Shown piece after piece: positions 1 through 7,383 of a stretch of DNA of 17,672 nt. The position numbers were made by a program, and so were the translations under genes. The stretch is from contig JAJAYY010000212.1 in the NCBI GenBank assembly GCA_026785965.1, positions 1-17,672 on the forward strand, in the 5' to 3' direction. The notes beneath the pieces are model-generated. The model searched no databases. It was not told the origin of the DNA and saw only the letters and a program-made list of their open reading frames with translations. The DNA comes from Sphingomonas bacterium. Lineage in GTDB: Bacteria > Pseudomonadota > Alphaproteobacteria > Sphingomonadales > Sphingomonadaceae. Within the stretch, counting starts at the first letter, position 1; every line of letters starts with the position of its first letter.

Positions 1-46
1 ACCATGCCCCCGGCCTGCGCACAGTCGCCGCTGCGCTGCGCTCGCG

Positions 47-91
47 CGCTCCAAGACAGGACAGGCCCCCGGCCTGTCCTGTCTTGGAGCG
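47..91 (-). repeat. Perfect 21-bp inverted repeat overlapping the tRNA-Gly 3' end
   Basis: Bases 47-67 and 71-91 are perfect reverse complements around a CCC loop (68-70). Read on the minus strand, the ascending arm starts in the last bases of tRNA-Gly (acceptor end, discriminator, CCA) and the stem-loop follows directly. It could act as a transcription terminator or a 3'-processing signal. However, the DNA after the hairpin on the minus strand is GC-rich with no T-run, so it is not a classical intrinsic terminator. A 12-base direct repeat (GCCCCCGGCCTG at 6-17 and 65-76) overlaps one arm, so a palindromic repeat element or old integration scar at the tRNA end is also possible. Confidence 0.75.
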
Positions 92-158
92 GGTGAAGGG
101 AATCGAACCCTCGTCATAAGCTTGGAAGGCTTCTGCTCTACCATTGAGCTACACCCGC
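85..158 (-). tRNA. tRNA-Gly (anticodon TCC)
   Basis: The minus strand folds as a complete 74-nt tRNA. The acceptor stem is GCGGGTG/CACCCGC, the D stem is GCTC/GAGC, and the anticodon loop CTTCCAA carries TCC. The T arm holds TTCGATT between GAGGG and CCCTT. The discriminator is T and the CCA end is encoded in the DNA (85-87). Anticodon TCC reads glycine GGA/GGG codons. The last anticodon-stem pair is a G-A mismatch, which does not break the fold. A TTGACC hexamer on the minus strand at 203-208 could be its -35 box, but no good -10 is visible. The 3' end forms part of a long inverted repeat. Confidence 0.97.
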
Positions 159-204
159 CCTTGGGCGTCGTCGCCGCGCCTTTGCCATTGGTTGCGCGCA
201 GCGG

Positions 205-528
205 TCAACCGTCGAAGGTGATCAGTGCCACCACCGACGCAATCACCGATCCTGCGATGAGCAGTCCGAGCAGCAGCGCGTAGCCAATACTTTGGTTGTG
301 CTCCGCAACGGCGCGTGGATTGACATAAAAGCGCCCGCTGTGATGGCGCGTAATGAAACCGCGTCCGATTGCTCCGTCGAGTTGTTTGTGCTCGGCGGGA
401 CTGGCGGGCTCGATCACGATGGCCGTGTTGCTGCTCACGGCCCCGGCCTTGGTCAGTCGCTGCACCGGGGTCGGCGCCTCGATTTGCTGGTCGGCCGCGA
501 TTAGTGCGGCGGTGATGGCCGGGTTCAT
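205..528 (-). CDS. Small single-pass membrane protein of unknown function (107 aa)
   Basis: I do not recognise this protein. It starts at ATG 526-528 behind a strong AAGGAG (536-541) seven bases upstream. The reading frame also runs upstream into ku, but that extension has no comparable ribosome site. Residues 1-80 are soluble and mixed in charge. The last roughly 24 residues form one hydrophobic helix (around YALLLGLLIAGSVIASVVAL) followed by a short tail ITFDG, so the protein is probably anchored by its C-terminus with the N-terminal part in the cytoplasm. There is no signal peptide. It is transcribed away from ku and toward tRNA-Gly, so a shared job with NHEJ is possible but unsupported. 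Reality of the gene rests on its start signals, the clean terminal helix and its exclusive use of this stretch. Confidence 0.75.
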   Translation of the reverse strand: MNPAITAALIAADQQIEAPTPVQRLTKAGAVSSNTAIVIEPASPAEHKQLDGAIGRGFITRHHSGRFYVNPRAVAEHNQSIGYALLLGLLIAGSVIASVVALITFDG

Positions 529-535
529 CGGCGCT

Positions 536-553
536 CTCCTTGCTTGCATTATA
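536..553 (-). promoter_or_regulatory. -10 box and ribosome site of the 107-aa gene
   Basis: On the minus strand a perfect TATAAT (548-553) lies just upstream of AAGGAG (536-541) and the ATG. Initiation about 6 bases after TATAAT would leave a leader of only about 13 bases. No good -35 hexamer is seen 16-18 bases upstream. The ribosome site is convincing; the promoter call is tentative. Confidence 0.4.
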
Positions 554-637
554 ACCGCCTGATCGTGATCGGCTAGCGGAACGACTCCCCGCCCCAGCGA
601 TTGAATCGGCTTCGTATCGAACCAAGCGGAGGCAAGG

Positions 638-1498
638 ATGGCGGCACGCCCCAGTTGGCGCGGACAGATCAGGCTGGCTTTGGTCTCGATCCCGGTCGAG
701 ATTTTTCCGGCGACCAAGTCCGGCCGATCGATCGCATTTCACCAGGTCCACGAACCCTCGGGCCAGAGGGTCCGCTACGAGAAAATCGTGCCTGGAATCG
801 GCCCGGTCGACCGCGACGAGATTTTGAAAGGCTATGAGGTCGGCAAGGGCGAATATGTCCTGCTCGATCCCGAGGAGATTGAGAAGGTCAAGCTCGAGAG
901 CCGCAGGACGCTTGAGCTTACGCAGTTCGTCGACCTGTCCGATATCGACCCGATCTATTATGACAAGCCTTACTTCGTCGTCCCTGCCGACGACCTGGCC
1001 GAAGAAGCGTTCATCGTCCTGCGGGAGGCGCTCAAGAAAGCGAAAAAGGTCGGCATCGGCCAGCTCGCGATGCGCGGCCAGGAATATGTCGTCAGCCTCA
1101 AGCCGTGCGGTCGCGGGATGGTGCTCGAGACATTGCGCTATGCCGATGAGGTCAACAAGGCGTCGTCCTATTTCCGCGACATCGGCGATGCCAAGCCCGA
1201 TCCCGATCTGCTCGACCTCGCCTCGACCCTGATCGACAAGAAAGCCAGCGGGTTCGACGCTTCGACGTTCGAGAATCGCTACATCGACGCACTCAAATCG
1301 CTGATCGCCGAGAAACAGAAAAAGAAGGGCAAGCGCGTCATTCAGGACGACAGCCCGGACCGGCCCGCCAAGGGATCGAACGTGATCGACCTGATGGCGG
1401 CGCTCAAGAAGAGCCTCGAAAGCGCGCCGTCGGGGGCGAAGGCTCCCGCGAAGAAGGCACCGGCCAAGAAAGCCGCCCCGGCCAAGAAGCGCGCGTGA
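638..1498 (+). CDS. ku: Bacterial Ku DNA end-binding protein
   Basis: This is homodimeric Ku, which encircles broken double-stranded DNA ends and recruits LigD for non-homologous end joining in the nucleoid. The 286 residues match the usual bacterial length. The N-terminus (MAARPSWRGQIRLALVSIPV) is the typical start of the Ku beta-barrel, and the motifs HQVHEP, GYEVGKGEYV and the IDPIYYDKPYFV segment (about 103-115) are family hallmarks. Residues about 230-286 form a flexible basic tail ending in alternating PAKKA units, a region that in bacterial Ku binds DNA and LigD. The start is ATG with a GGAGG-like site (628-632). ligD begins 4 bases after the stop, so the two are surely cotranscribed. 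The gene is divergent from the small membrane-protein gene, and their 109-bp gap must carry its promoter. I see no SOS-box-like site there. Confidence 0.97.
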   Translation: MAARPSWRGQIRLALVSIPVEIFPATKSGRSIAFHQVHEPSGQRVRYEKIVPGIGPVDRDEILKGYEVGKGEYVLLDPEEIEKVKLESRRTLELTQFVDLSDIDPIYYDKPYFVVPADDLAEEAFIVLREALKKAKKVGIGQLAMRGQEYVVSLKPCGRGMVLETLRYADEVNKASSYFRDIGDAKPDPDLLDLASTLIDKKASGFDASTFENRYIDALKSLIAEKQKKKGKRVIQDDSPDRPAKGSNVIDLMAALKKSLESAPSGAKAPAKKAPAKKAAPAKKRA

Positions 1499-1502
1499 CG
1501 CG

Positions 1503-3965
1503 ATGGCGCGCGGCAAGCTCGATATCGAGACCTATAACAAGAAGCGCGACTTCAGCCGGACGGCCGAGCCAAAAGGCACTACCGCTCGCAAAAAAGGCAA
1601 CAGCTTCGTCGTCCAGAAACACGACGCCTCGCGGTTGCATTGGGATTTCCGCCTTGAAATGGACGGCGTGCTCAAAAGCTGGGCGGTGCCCAAGGGGCCG
1701 TCGATCGACCCCGCCGACAAGCGCCTTGCGGTCCGCACCGAAGACCATCCGCTCAGCTACGCCAAGTTTGAAGGCACCATAGCCGAGGGCGAATATGGTG
1801 GCGGGACGGTGATGTTGTGGGATGCCGGGCGATGGATCCCCGAGCCCGGCAAGGACCCACGCAAGACGATCGAGGAAGGCCATCTCCACTTCACCCTCGA
1901 AGGCGAGCGGATGAAGGGCGAATGGGTCATGTTCCGGCTCAAGGGCCGGCCCGGCAAACGGGGCGAAAACTGGATGCTCAAGAAGGTCGACGACGGCTTC
2001 ACCGGGCTAAGCGAAGCGCTGGTCGAGCAAGCGCTGACCAGCATCACCAGCGGGCGCTCGATGGCCGAGATTGCAGCTGGAAAGGCGGTTCCGAAAACCA
2101 CGGCGGCGCGCGGCAAGAAAGCGCCTGCGAAGCGAAAGGCTGCCAAGCGACCGGCGTATCGCGCCGTCCAGCTGGCGACGCTGGTCGACGCTGTTCCTTC
2201 CGGCAGCGACTGGATCCACGAGTATAAATATGATGGCTACCGACTTCTGCTCAGCGTCGGTGCAGGTGGGGCAGTCGCCTTCACTCGCAACGGCAAGGAC
2301 TGGTCGCACCGCTTCGCCGGAATCGTCGCCGCGGCTGCCGATCAACTGCCTCCGGGAACGCTGATCGATGGCGAAGCGGTGGCGCTCGATGACCATGGCA
2401 AGCCCAATTTCGGGTTGCTCCAGCGCAGCTTGAAGGATGATGGCAGCGCCGCGCTCGATTTCTTCGCCTTCGACCTGCTGGTCGCCGCGGGCGAGGATAT
2501 GACCCATCTGCCCAACATCGAGCGCAAGGCGCGCCTCGCCGCTTTGCTTGCGTCGGCCACCCCGCCGCTTCATTATGCCGATCATATCGTCGCCCAGGGC
2601 GAGGCCTTGTTCGCCGCGATCTGCAAGGAAGGCGGCGAGGGGATAATCTCGAAGAAAGCGTCGGCGCCTTATTCGGGCCGCCGCGGGCGTGCCTGGCTCA
2701 AGGTCAAATGCACCAATCGCCAGTTATTCATCATCGCCGGCTGGACCACCAGCGACAAGCAGCGGGGCTTCCGCTCGCTGATCCTCGCCACTCGCGACGG
2801 CAAGGCGCTGACCTATGCCGGCAAGGTCGGGACCGGCTTCAGCATGGACTTGATCGACGAGTTGCTGGCCAGGCTCAAGCCGCTCGAAATCGACCAGGCC
2901 CCGCTCGACGTGCCGCGTGCCGATGCTCGCGGTGCCCATTGGGTAAAACCGAGCCTGGTCGCCGAAATCGCCTTCACCGAATTAACCAGCGCAGGAACGC
3001 TGCGCCACCCCAGCTTCCTCGGCCTGCGTGAGGACAAACCCGCCGCCGCGGTCAAGCGCGAGACCGCCAAGCCACTGATCAAGTCGGAGAAAACAGCAGC
3101 CGATTTCGGGGTCAACATTTCCAATCCCGATCGGCTGATTTTTCCCGAGGCCAAATTGTCGAAGCGCGACCTCGCCGATTATTATGCCCGCACCGAAGCG
3201 ATCTTCCTGCGCGATGCGGCGCGCCGGCCGATGACCTTGGTCCGTTGCCCGCAAGGCCGTGCCAAGCAGTGCTTTTTCCAGAAGCACGACAGCGGCGGTC
3301 TCGGCGACCATGTCCACCACGTCGCGATCAAGGAGAAGGACGGCGGCAGCGAAGATTATCTGTGGTTCGATGATGCGCGCGGCATTCTCGCCTGCGTGCA
3401 GATGGGGACGATCGAATTCCACGGTTGGGGCAGCCGCATCGATCCGCTCGAACGGCCCGACCGCTTGGTGTTCGATCTCGACCCCGACGAAGGCCTCGGC
3501 TTCGAAGCGGTCAAGCACGGCGCCAAACGATTGCGCGCCCTGCTCGCCGATCTCGGGCTGGTCACCTTCCCCTTGCTGTCGGGAGGCAAGGGCATCCACG
3601 TCGTCGCTCCGCTTGATCAGACCGCCGACTGGACGGCGGTCAAATCCTTCGCCGAACGCTTTTCGCGCGCCATCGCCGAGGCCGAGCCAGAGCTGTTCAC
3701 CGCCAACATCCGCAAGGCCCAGCGCAAGGGCCGCATCTTCCTTGACTGGCTGCGCAACCTGCGCGGCGCGACCGCGGTGATGCCTTATTCGGCGCGCGCC
3801 CGCGACCATGCCCCGGTCGCCGCGCCGATCGCCTGGGAGGAGCTCGACGACCTCGACAGCGCCGCGCATTTCACCATCCGCGATGCCGATCAACTGCTCG
3901 AGCGCGCCGGATCGAAGCTTCTCGCCGGGTGGGGCGAAGCCAAACAAAAGCTGCCCGACGCTTAA
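1503..3965 (+). CDS. ligD: Multifunctional NHEJ DNA ligase LigD (phosphoesterase-ligase-polymerase)
   Basis: LigD trims, fills and seals Ku-bound DNA ends. All three domains are present in the Pseudomonas-type order over 820 aa. Residues 1-190 are the 3'-phosphoesterase, with H40, H46, D48, R50, H82 and Y86 in HDASRLHWDFR and EDHPLSYAKFEG. Residues about 218-515 are the ATP-dependent ligase, with the AMP-accepting K242 in EYKYDGYR, then DGEAVALD, EGIISKK and WLKVKC. Residues about 535-815 are the primase-like polymerase, with the metal-binding pair D658/D660 in VFDLDPDE, SGGKGIH at 693-699 and D748 in FLDWLRN. No key residue is missing. A K/A/P-rich linker (about 200-217) resembles the Ku tail. 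The start codon has only a weak ribosome site, consistent with translational coupling to ku 4 bases upstream. The TAA stop overlaps that of the convergent pip gene. Confidence 0.98.
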   Translation: MARGKLDIETYNKKRDFSRTAEPKGTTARKKGNSFVVQKHDASRLHWDFRLEMDGVLKSWAVPKGPSIDPADKRLAVRTEDHPLSYAKFEGTIAEGEYGGGTVMLWDAGRWIPEPGKDPRKTIEEGHLHFTLEGERMKGEWVMFRLKGRPGKRGENWMLKKVDDGFTGLSEALVEQALTSITSGRSMAEIAAGKAVPKTTAARGKKAPAKRKAAKRPAYRAVQLATLVDAVPSGSDWIHEYKYDGYRLLLSVGAGGAVAFTRNGKDWSHRFAGIVAAAADQLPPGTLIDGEAVALDDHGKPNFGLLQRSLKDDGSAALDFFAFDLLVAAGEDMTHLPNIERKARLAALLASATPPLHYADHIVAQGEALFAAICKEGGEGIISKKASAPYSGRRGRAWLKVKCTNRQLFIIAGWTTSDKQRGFRSLILATRDGKALTYAGKVGTGFSMDLIDELLARLKPLEIDQAPLDVPRADARGAHWVKPSLVAEIAFTELTSAGTLRHPSFLGLREDKPAAAVKRETAKPLIKSEKTAADFGVNISNPDRLIFPEAKLSKRDLADYYARTEAIFLRDAARRPMTLVRCPQGRAKQCFFQKHDSGGLGDHVHHVAIKEKDGGSEDYLWFDDARGILACVQMGTIEFHGWGSRIDPLERPDRLVFDLDPDEGLGFEAVKHGAKRLRALLADLGLVTFPLLSGGKGIHVVAPLDQTADWTAVKSFAERFSRAIAEAEPELFTANIRKAQRKGRIFLDWLRNLRGATAVMPYSARARDHAPVAAPIAWEELDDLDSAAHFTIRDADQLLERAGSKLLAGWGEAKQKLPDA

Positions 3966-4912
3966 GCGGCAAATCGGTCGGTCGCGCGGATCAGGCCGTC
4001 GAGAATCCCCGGTTCGCTGTACAGATGTCCGCCGTCGGGGACGATCTGCAATTCGACTTCGGGCCACGCTTTCTTCAATTGCCACGCCGCCGATGGCGGG
4101 GTGCAGCTGTCGTGGCGCCCCTGGACAATGATCCCGGGAATGCCCTTGAGCCGCCCGACATCGCGCAACAATTGGCCGTCTTCGAGCCAGCCCTTGTTGA
4201 CCATGTAATGATTCTCGATCCGCGCCCCGGCGATGGCTTTGTCGTCGGCGGTGAAGTGAGCCATCGCCGCCGGATCGGGGAGCAGGGTGGTGGTGGTCCC
4301 TTCCCATTGCGCGAAGGCCTTGGCGGCGATCATCTGCTCGGCCCGGTCGTCGCCGGTCAGTCGCTTGCGATAGGCCTCGACCAGGTCGCCGCGCTCGTCC
4401 GGCGGGATCGGGGCAACGAACGCGTCCCATTGCTCGGGATAGATTTCGGACGCGCCCGAGCGGAACAGCCAATCAATCTCGCTCTGGTCGAACAGGAACA
4501 CCCCGCGCAGGATCAGCTCGGTTGTGCGGTCGGGATATTGTTCGGCATAGGCCAGCGCGAGGGTCGATCCCCAGCTTCCGCCAAACACCTGCCAGCGCTC
4601 GACTCCGGCCATCGCGCGCAACCGCTCGATATCCTCGACCAGATGCCAGGTGGTGTTTGCAGTGAGACTGGCAAACGGCGTCGAACGACCGCACCCGCGC
4701 TGGTCGAACAATAAAACGTCATAGCGCGCCGGATTGAACTGACCGCGATGCGCCGGGCTCGATCCGCCGCCAGGCCCCCCGTGGAGGAAAACCGCCGGCT
4801 TGGCGCCCGGCGTCCCGCACCGTTCCCAATACAGCTGATGACCATCGCCGACGTCGAGCATGCCCGAGGAATAAGGCTCGATCGGCGGGTAAAGCGTGCG
4901 GCGCTCGGTCAT
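3962..4912 (-). CDS. pip: Proline iminopeptidase (alpha/beta hydrolase, family S33)
   Basis: This cytoplasmic peptidase releases N-terminal proline from peptides. At 316 aa it matches the family. Visible features are the oxyanion motif HGGPGGG (44-50), DQRGCGRS (70-77), the nucleophile elbow GGSWGS with S113, a likely acid D268 in GRHDSCTP, and H296 in PDGGHLYSEP. I chose ATG 4910-4912. An in-frame GTG at 4922-4924 would add four residues, but it sits at the foot of the hairpin separating this gene from the TonB-dependent receptor upstream, and neither start has a strong ribosome site. The stop overlaps the ligD stop in a shared TTAA. It is codirectional with the receptor, so it may be read from that transcript past the hairpin. 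Confidence 0.93.
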   Translation of the reverse strand: MTERRTLYPPIEPYSSGMLDVGDGHQLYWERCGTPGAKPAVFLHGGPGGGSSPAHRGQFNPARYDVLLFDQRGCGRSTPFASLTANTTWHLVEDIERLRAMAGVERWQVFGGSWGSTLALAYAEQYPDRTTELILRGVFLFDQSEIDWLFRSGASEIYPEQWDAFVAPIPPDERGDLVEAYRKRLTGDDRAEQMIAAKAFAQWEGTTTTLLPDPAAMAHFTADDKAIAGARIENHYMVNKGWLEDGQLLRDVGRLKGIPGIIVQGRHDSCTPPSAAWQLKKAWPEVELQIVPDGGHLYSEPGILDGLIRATDRFAA

Positions 4913-4924
4913 GATCGTTCTCAC

Positions 4925-4964
4925 ATGTAGAGGCGGCGGGAGTGATCGCCCGCCGCCTCTACAT
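4925..4964 (-). terminator. 16-bp stem-loop between the TonB-dependent receptor and pip
   Basis: Bases 4925-4940 and 4949-4964 are perfect reverse complements with an 8-base loop (AGTGATCG). On the minus-strand transcript the hairpin starts at the first base of the receptor stop codon and ends 12 bases before the pip ATG. The very stable GC-rich stem suggests a terminator or 3'-end stabiliser. No T-run follows on the minus strand (GTGAGAACG instead), so read-through into pip, or control of pip translation, is plausible. Confidence 0.7.
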
Positions 4965-7225
4965 CAGAACTTGAAGCCGACTTCAACGCCCAGGATGCGC
5001 GGCTCGTTGACCATCGCGGTCAGGTTGTTGAAGTCGATGCCGCTGACCGCGCTTTCATCATTGGTGATGTTGCGGCCGAAGGCGGCAATGTCGAAGCGGT
5101 CGGTCTTGTAACCGATGCGCAGCCCACCTTCGGTGAGCTGGTCGTCGCTGAACTCGATCGACTTGTAGAGGAAGAAGTCGACCTTCGAGCGGTGGTACCA
5201 GTCGGTGAAGACATAGAGTGCACCATTGCCGAGCGGATGCTCGTAACCGGCGGTCCAACTGATCGTCCACTTCGGCGCCTGGGGCAGCGAGTTGCCATCG
5301 ATGCCATAGATCGCCGGATTGAATCCGGCGGCCGGAACCAGCACCGGGTCGAGCACCGTGCAGGCCGCCCCGCAGCCCGACACGCCGAGCCCTGGCGAAT
5401 CGATCTTGGTGTGATTGTAGGACGTGCCCACCGTCAGCGTCAGGCCACGCGCCGGACGCGCTTCGAGTTCGGCCTCGAGGCCATGGCCGCGGACATGGTC
5501 GGCGTTGAGCAGGGTCGTAAAGTTTGACGCGCCGCCGACCGCGGTCAGCTGCAGGTCCTTGGTGTCGAAGTAATAGCCGGTGAGGTTGAAGCGCAGCTTG
5601 CGGTCGAGCAATGTCGACTTGAGGCCGGCCTCGTACGACATGGTCTTTTCCGAATCCGCGATCGACAGGTCGGAACCGAACAGCAGGCGACCCTGGATTG
5701 CCGGGGCGCGATACCCCTTGGCGACCCGCGCGAACACATTGACGTCCTCGCTAAGCGCAAAGATCGCGCTTGCGTCCCAGGTCAGCACGCTGTCCTTGAC
5801 CGTCGCGGTCTTTTCCGGGACGGGCGGGCCGGTGAAGCCGCGCGTGTCGAACGGGCGCGACGCCTTCATCCGGCGCTTGTCATGGTTCCAGCGCGCGCCG
5901 GCCTGAAGCGTCAGGCCGTTGTCGAACTTATAGTTGAGCGACCCAAATATCCCCAGCGCGTTGCTGTTCTGTCGCTGCAGCGCAATCGCGTTGACGGTGG
6001 TCGAATCGGGCGCGACGTAATCGAATGATTCGATGTCGAGCTTCTCGGTGAAATAGAACACCCCGGCCTGATACCCCAGGCCAGTCTTGTTGTTCGACGC
6101 GACCCGCACTTCCTGCGTGAATTGATCAAGGCTCGGGACATTGTCGGCGGTGTGGGCCGAGAAGGGAATGAATCCGGGGCCAGAGTTGGGGTCGGAGAAG
6201 AAGCTGCCGAAGCCACCGTCGATGTCGCCGCGGCTGGCGAGCTTGCCGTGCCAATAGCTGCTGATCGAGAAGAAGGTCACCGCGCCAGCGTCATATTCGG
6301 CATCGAGGGCAACGTTCTGGTTCGTGAGCGTCTGGTAGTTGATGCCGTCGTGGCGCACCTCGTCGCGCTCGAACGCGCCGCCATCGACGCCGATCAAGTC
6401 GTTGCTGCCTTGCTTGATCGCGTTGGCGCGGAAGATGCGCGCGTTGCCGTCATAGTCGCGCAGCTGGCCGACCAGGCGCAGCGTGAGGGCATCGGTCGGG
6501 GCGAACTGGATCTGGCCGCGAAGCGCGATGTCGTCATAGCCTTCGAGGTTGTTCTTCCCCGGCGCGTCGAGATTGTCGATCCAGTCCTTGCGGCGCTGAT
6601 AAAGCCCCGACAGGCGCATCGACACAGTGTCGCTGAGCTTGCCGCCGACCGCGCCCTCGGCGTTCATTGTCATGTAGGTGCCGAGGCTGGCCTTGGCATA
6701 ATTGCGGCCTTCGCCCGGCTTGACGGTATCGAACTTGACGATCCCGGCGGGGGTGTTGCGGCCAAACAGCGTGCCCTGTGGCCCGCGCAGCACTTCGACG
6801 CGGTCGACGTCGAACGCCGGGAAGCCCTTGAGGATCGGGCTTTCGAGGACGACGTCGTCATAGATCAGGCTGACCGGCTGCGACGCGTTGAGGTCGAAAT
6901 CGGTATTGCCGAGGCCGCGGATATAAAAACGCGGGAAGGTCCGCCCGAACGAGCTTTCGATGTTGAGGCTCGGCACCCGGCCCGACAGGCCGCGGACGTC
7001 GGCGCCGCCGGCGTTGATCGCGGCGAGTGTCTCGTCGTTGATAATCGCGACCGAGAGCGGCACATCCTGCAAATTTTCGCTGCGGCGCTGGGCGGTAACG
7101 ACGACCGTTTCGACCCCCTGCGTTATGGTGTCGGAATCGCCGGTTGCTTGGGCAAAGGCGGGCGCGGGAAACAGTGCGCAGGCGGTCGCCAGTGCAACAA
7201 AGGATGTCGTGGTGGTGAGTCGCAT
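4964..7225 (-). CDS. TonB-dependent outer-membrane receptor
   Basis: This is an outer-membrane beta-barrel that imports a scarce substrate using TonB energy; the substrate cannot be told from sequence. Of 753 aa, residues 1-26 are a signal peptide ending in APAFA-QA. A TonB-box-like ETVVVTAQRR (39-48) comes next, followed by the plug domain (about 50-165) with DVPLSVAII, YIRGLG and VEVLRGPQGTLFGRNTPAG, the standard signature. The rest is a barrel of amphipathic strands ending in VEVGFKF, with the C-terminal Phe needed for outer-membrane insertion. A predicted loop holds a close cysteine pair, C618 and C622 (CGAAC), likely a disulfide. The ATG has AAAGG about 8 bases upstream. pip follows on the same strand and gshA precedes with a 158-bp gap. 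It resembles the FecA/CirA-like receptors expanded in sphingomonads; I would not name a ligand. Confidence 0.96.
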   Translation of the reverse strand: MRLTTTTSFVALATACALFPAPAFAQATGDSDTITQGVETVVVTAQRRSENLQDVPLSVAIINDETLAAINAGGADVRGLSGRVPSLNIESSFGRTFPRFYIRGLGNTDFDLNASQPVSLIYDDVVLESPILKGFPAFDVDRVEVLRGPQGTLFGRNTPAGIVKFDTVKPGEGRNYAKASLGTYMTMNAEGAVGGKLSDTVSMRLSGLYQRRKDWIDNLDAPGKNNLEGYDDIALRGQIQFAPTDALTLRLVGQLRDYDGNARIFRANAIKQGSNDLIGVDGGAFERDEVRHDGINYQTLTNQNVALDAEYDAGAVTFFSISSYWHGKLASRGDIDGGFGSFFSDPNSGPGFIPFSAHTADNVPSLDQFTQEVRVASNNKTGLGYQAGVFYFTEKLDIESFDYVAPDSTTVNAIALQRQNSNALGIFGSLNYKFDNGLTLQAGARWNHDKRRMKASRPFDTRGFTGPPVPEKTATVKDSVLTWDASAIFALSEDVNVFARVAKGYRAPAIQGRLLFGSDLSIADSEKTMSYEAGLKSTLLDRKLRFNLTGYYFDTKDLQLTAVGGASNFTTLLNADHVRGHGLEAELEARPARGLTLTVGTSYNHTKIDSPGLGVSGCGAACTVLDPVLVPAAGFNPAIYGIDGNSLPQAPKWTISWTAGYEHPLGNGALYVFTDWYHRSKVDFFLYKSIEFSDDQLTEGGLRIGYKTDRFDIAAFGRNITNDESAVSGIDFNNLTAMVNEPRILGVEVGFKF

Positions 7226-7283
7226 CGTCAGACCTTTTCAAAAGAATCTAAAGAGCGAATCCCCCCGCTCCGATGCCTAAGCG

Positions 7284-7311
7284 GCTCTATGCTTGCGACG
7301 CTTCGAGTCAA
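7284..7311 (-). promoter_or_regulatory. Candidate promoter of the TonB-dependent receptor gene
   Basis: On the minus strand TTGACT (7306-7311) is followed after 16 bases by TAGAGC (7284-7289). The -35 is good and the -10 is poor. Initiation near 7277 would give a leader of about 50 bases before the receptor ATG. Confidence 0.3.
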
Positions 7312-7348
7312 GCAGCAGCGCTGCCGATGTGTCGGTTTGATGACCGAT

Positions 7349-7369
7349 GTTGCCTAAATATTACGCAAC
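7349..7369. promoter_or_regulatory. Interrupted AT-rich dyad upstream of the receptor gene
   Basis: The sequence GTTGC-C-TAA-ATA-TTA-C-GCAAC is symmetric over 21 bases apart from one mismatched pair and the central triplet. It lies just past the gshA stop and about 40 bases upstream of the candidate receptor -35. It could be an operator for a dimeric regulator, or a weak gshA terminator hairpin. Small overlapping dyads (CCGA/TCGG at 7324-7335, CGGT/ACCG at 7333-7346) lie next to it. Confidence 0.35.
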
Positions 7370-7383
7370 CGTTTCAGTCGAAT

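Noticed and set aside
558..572. LexA-type SOS box before ku
   Set aside because: The GATC-containing imperfect dyad does not resemble the alphaproteobacterial GTTC-N7-GTTC pattern.
149..1516. Long minus-strand open frame opposite ku
   Set aside because: It has no ribosome site, is Arg-rich with no family motif, and is explained by high GC content opposite a certain gene.
2982..4472. 496-codon minus-strand frame across ligD and pip
   Set aside because: It overlaps two confident genes in another frame and has low-complexity Arg/Gly-rich translation.
6122..7357. 411-codon plus-strand frame opposite the TonB-dependent receptor
   Set aside because: It is a GC-driven shadow. The receptor has a signal peptide, plug signature and terminal Phe on the other strand.
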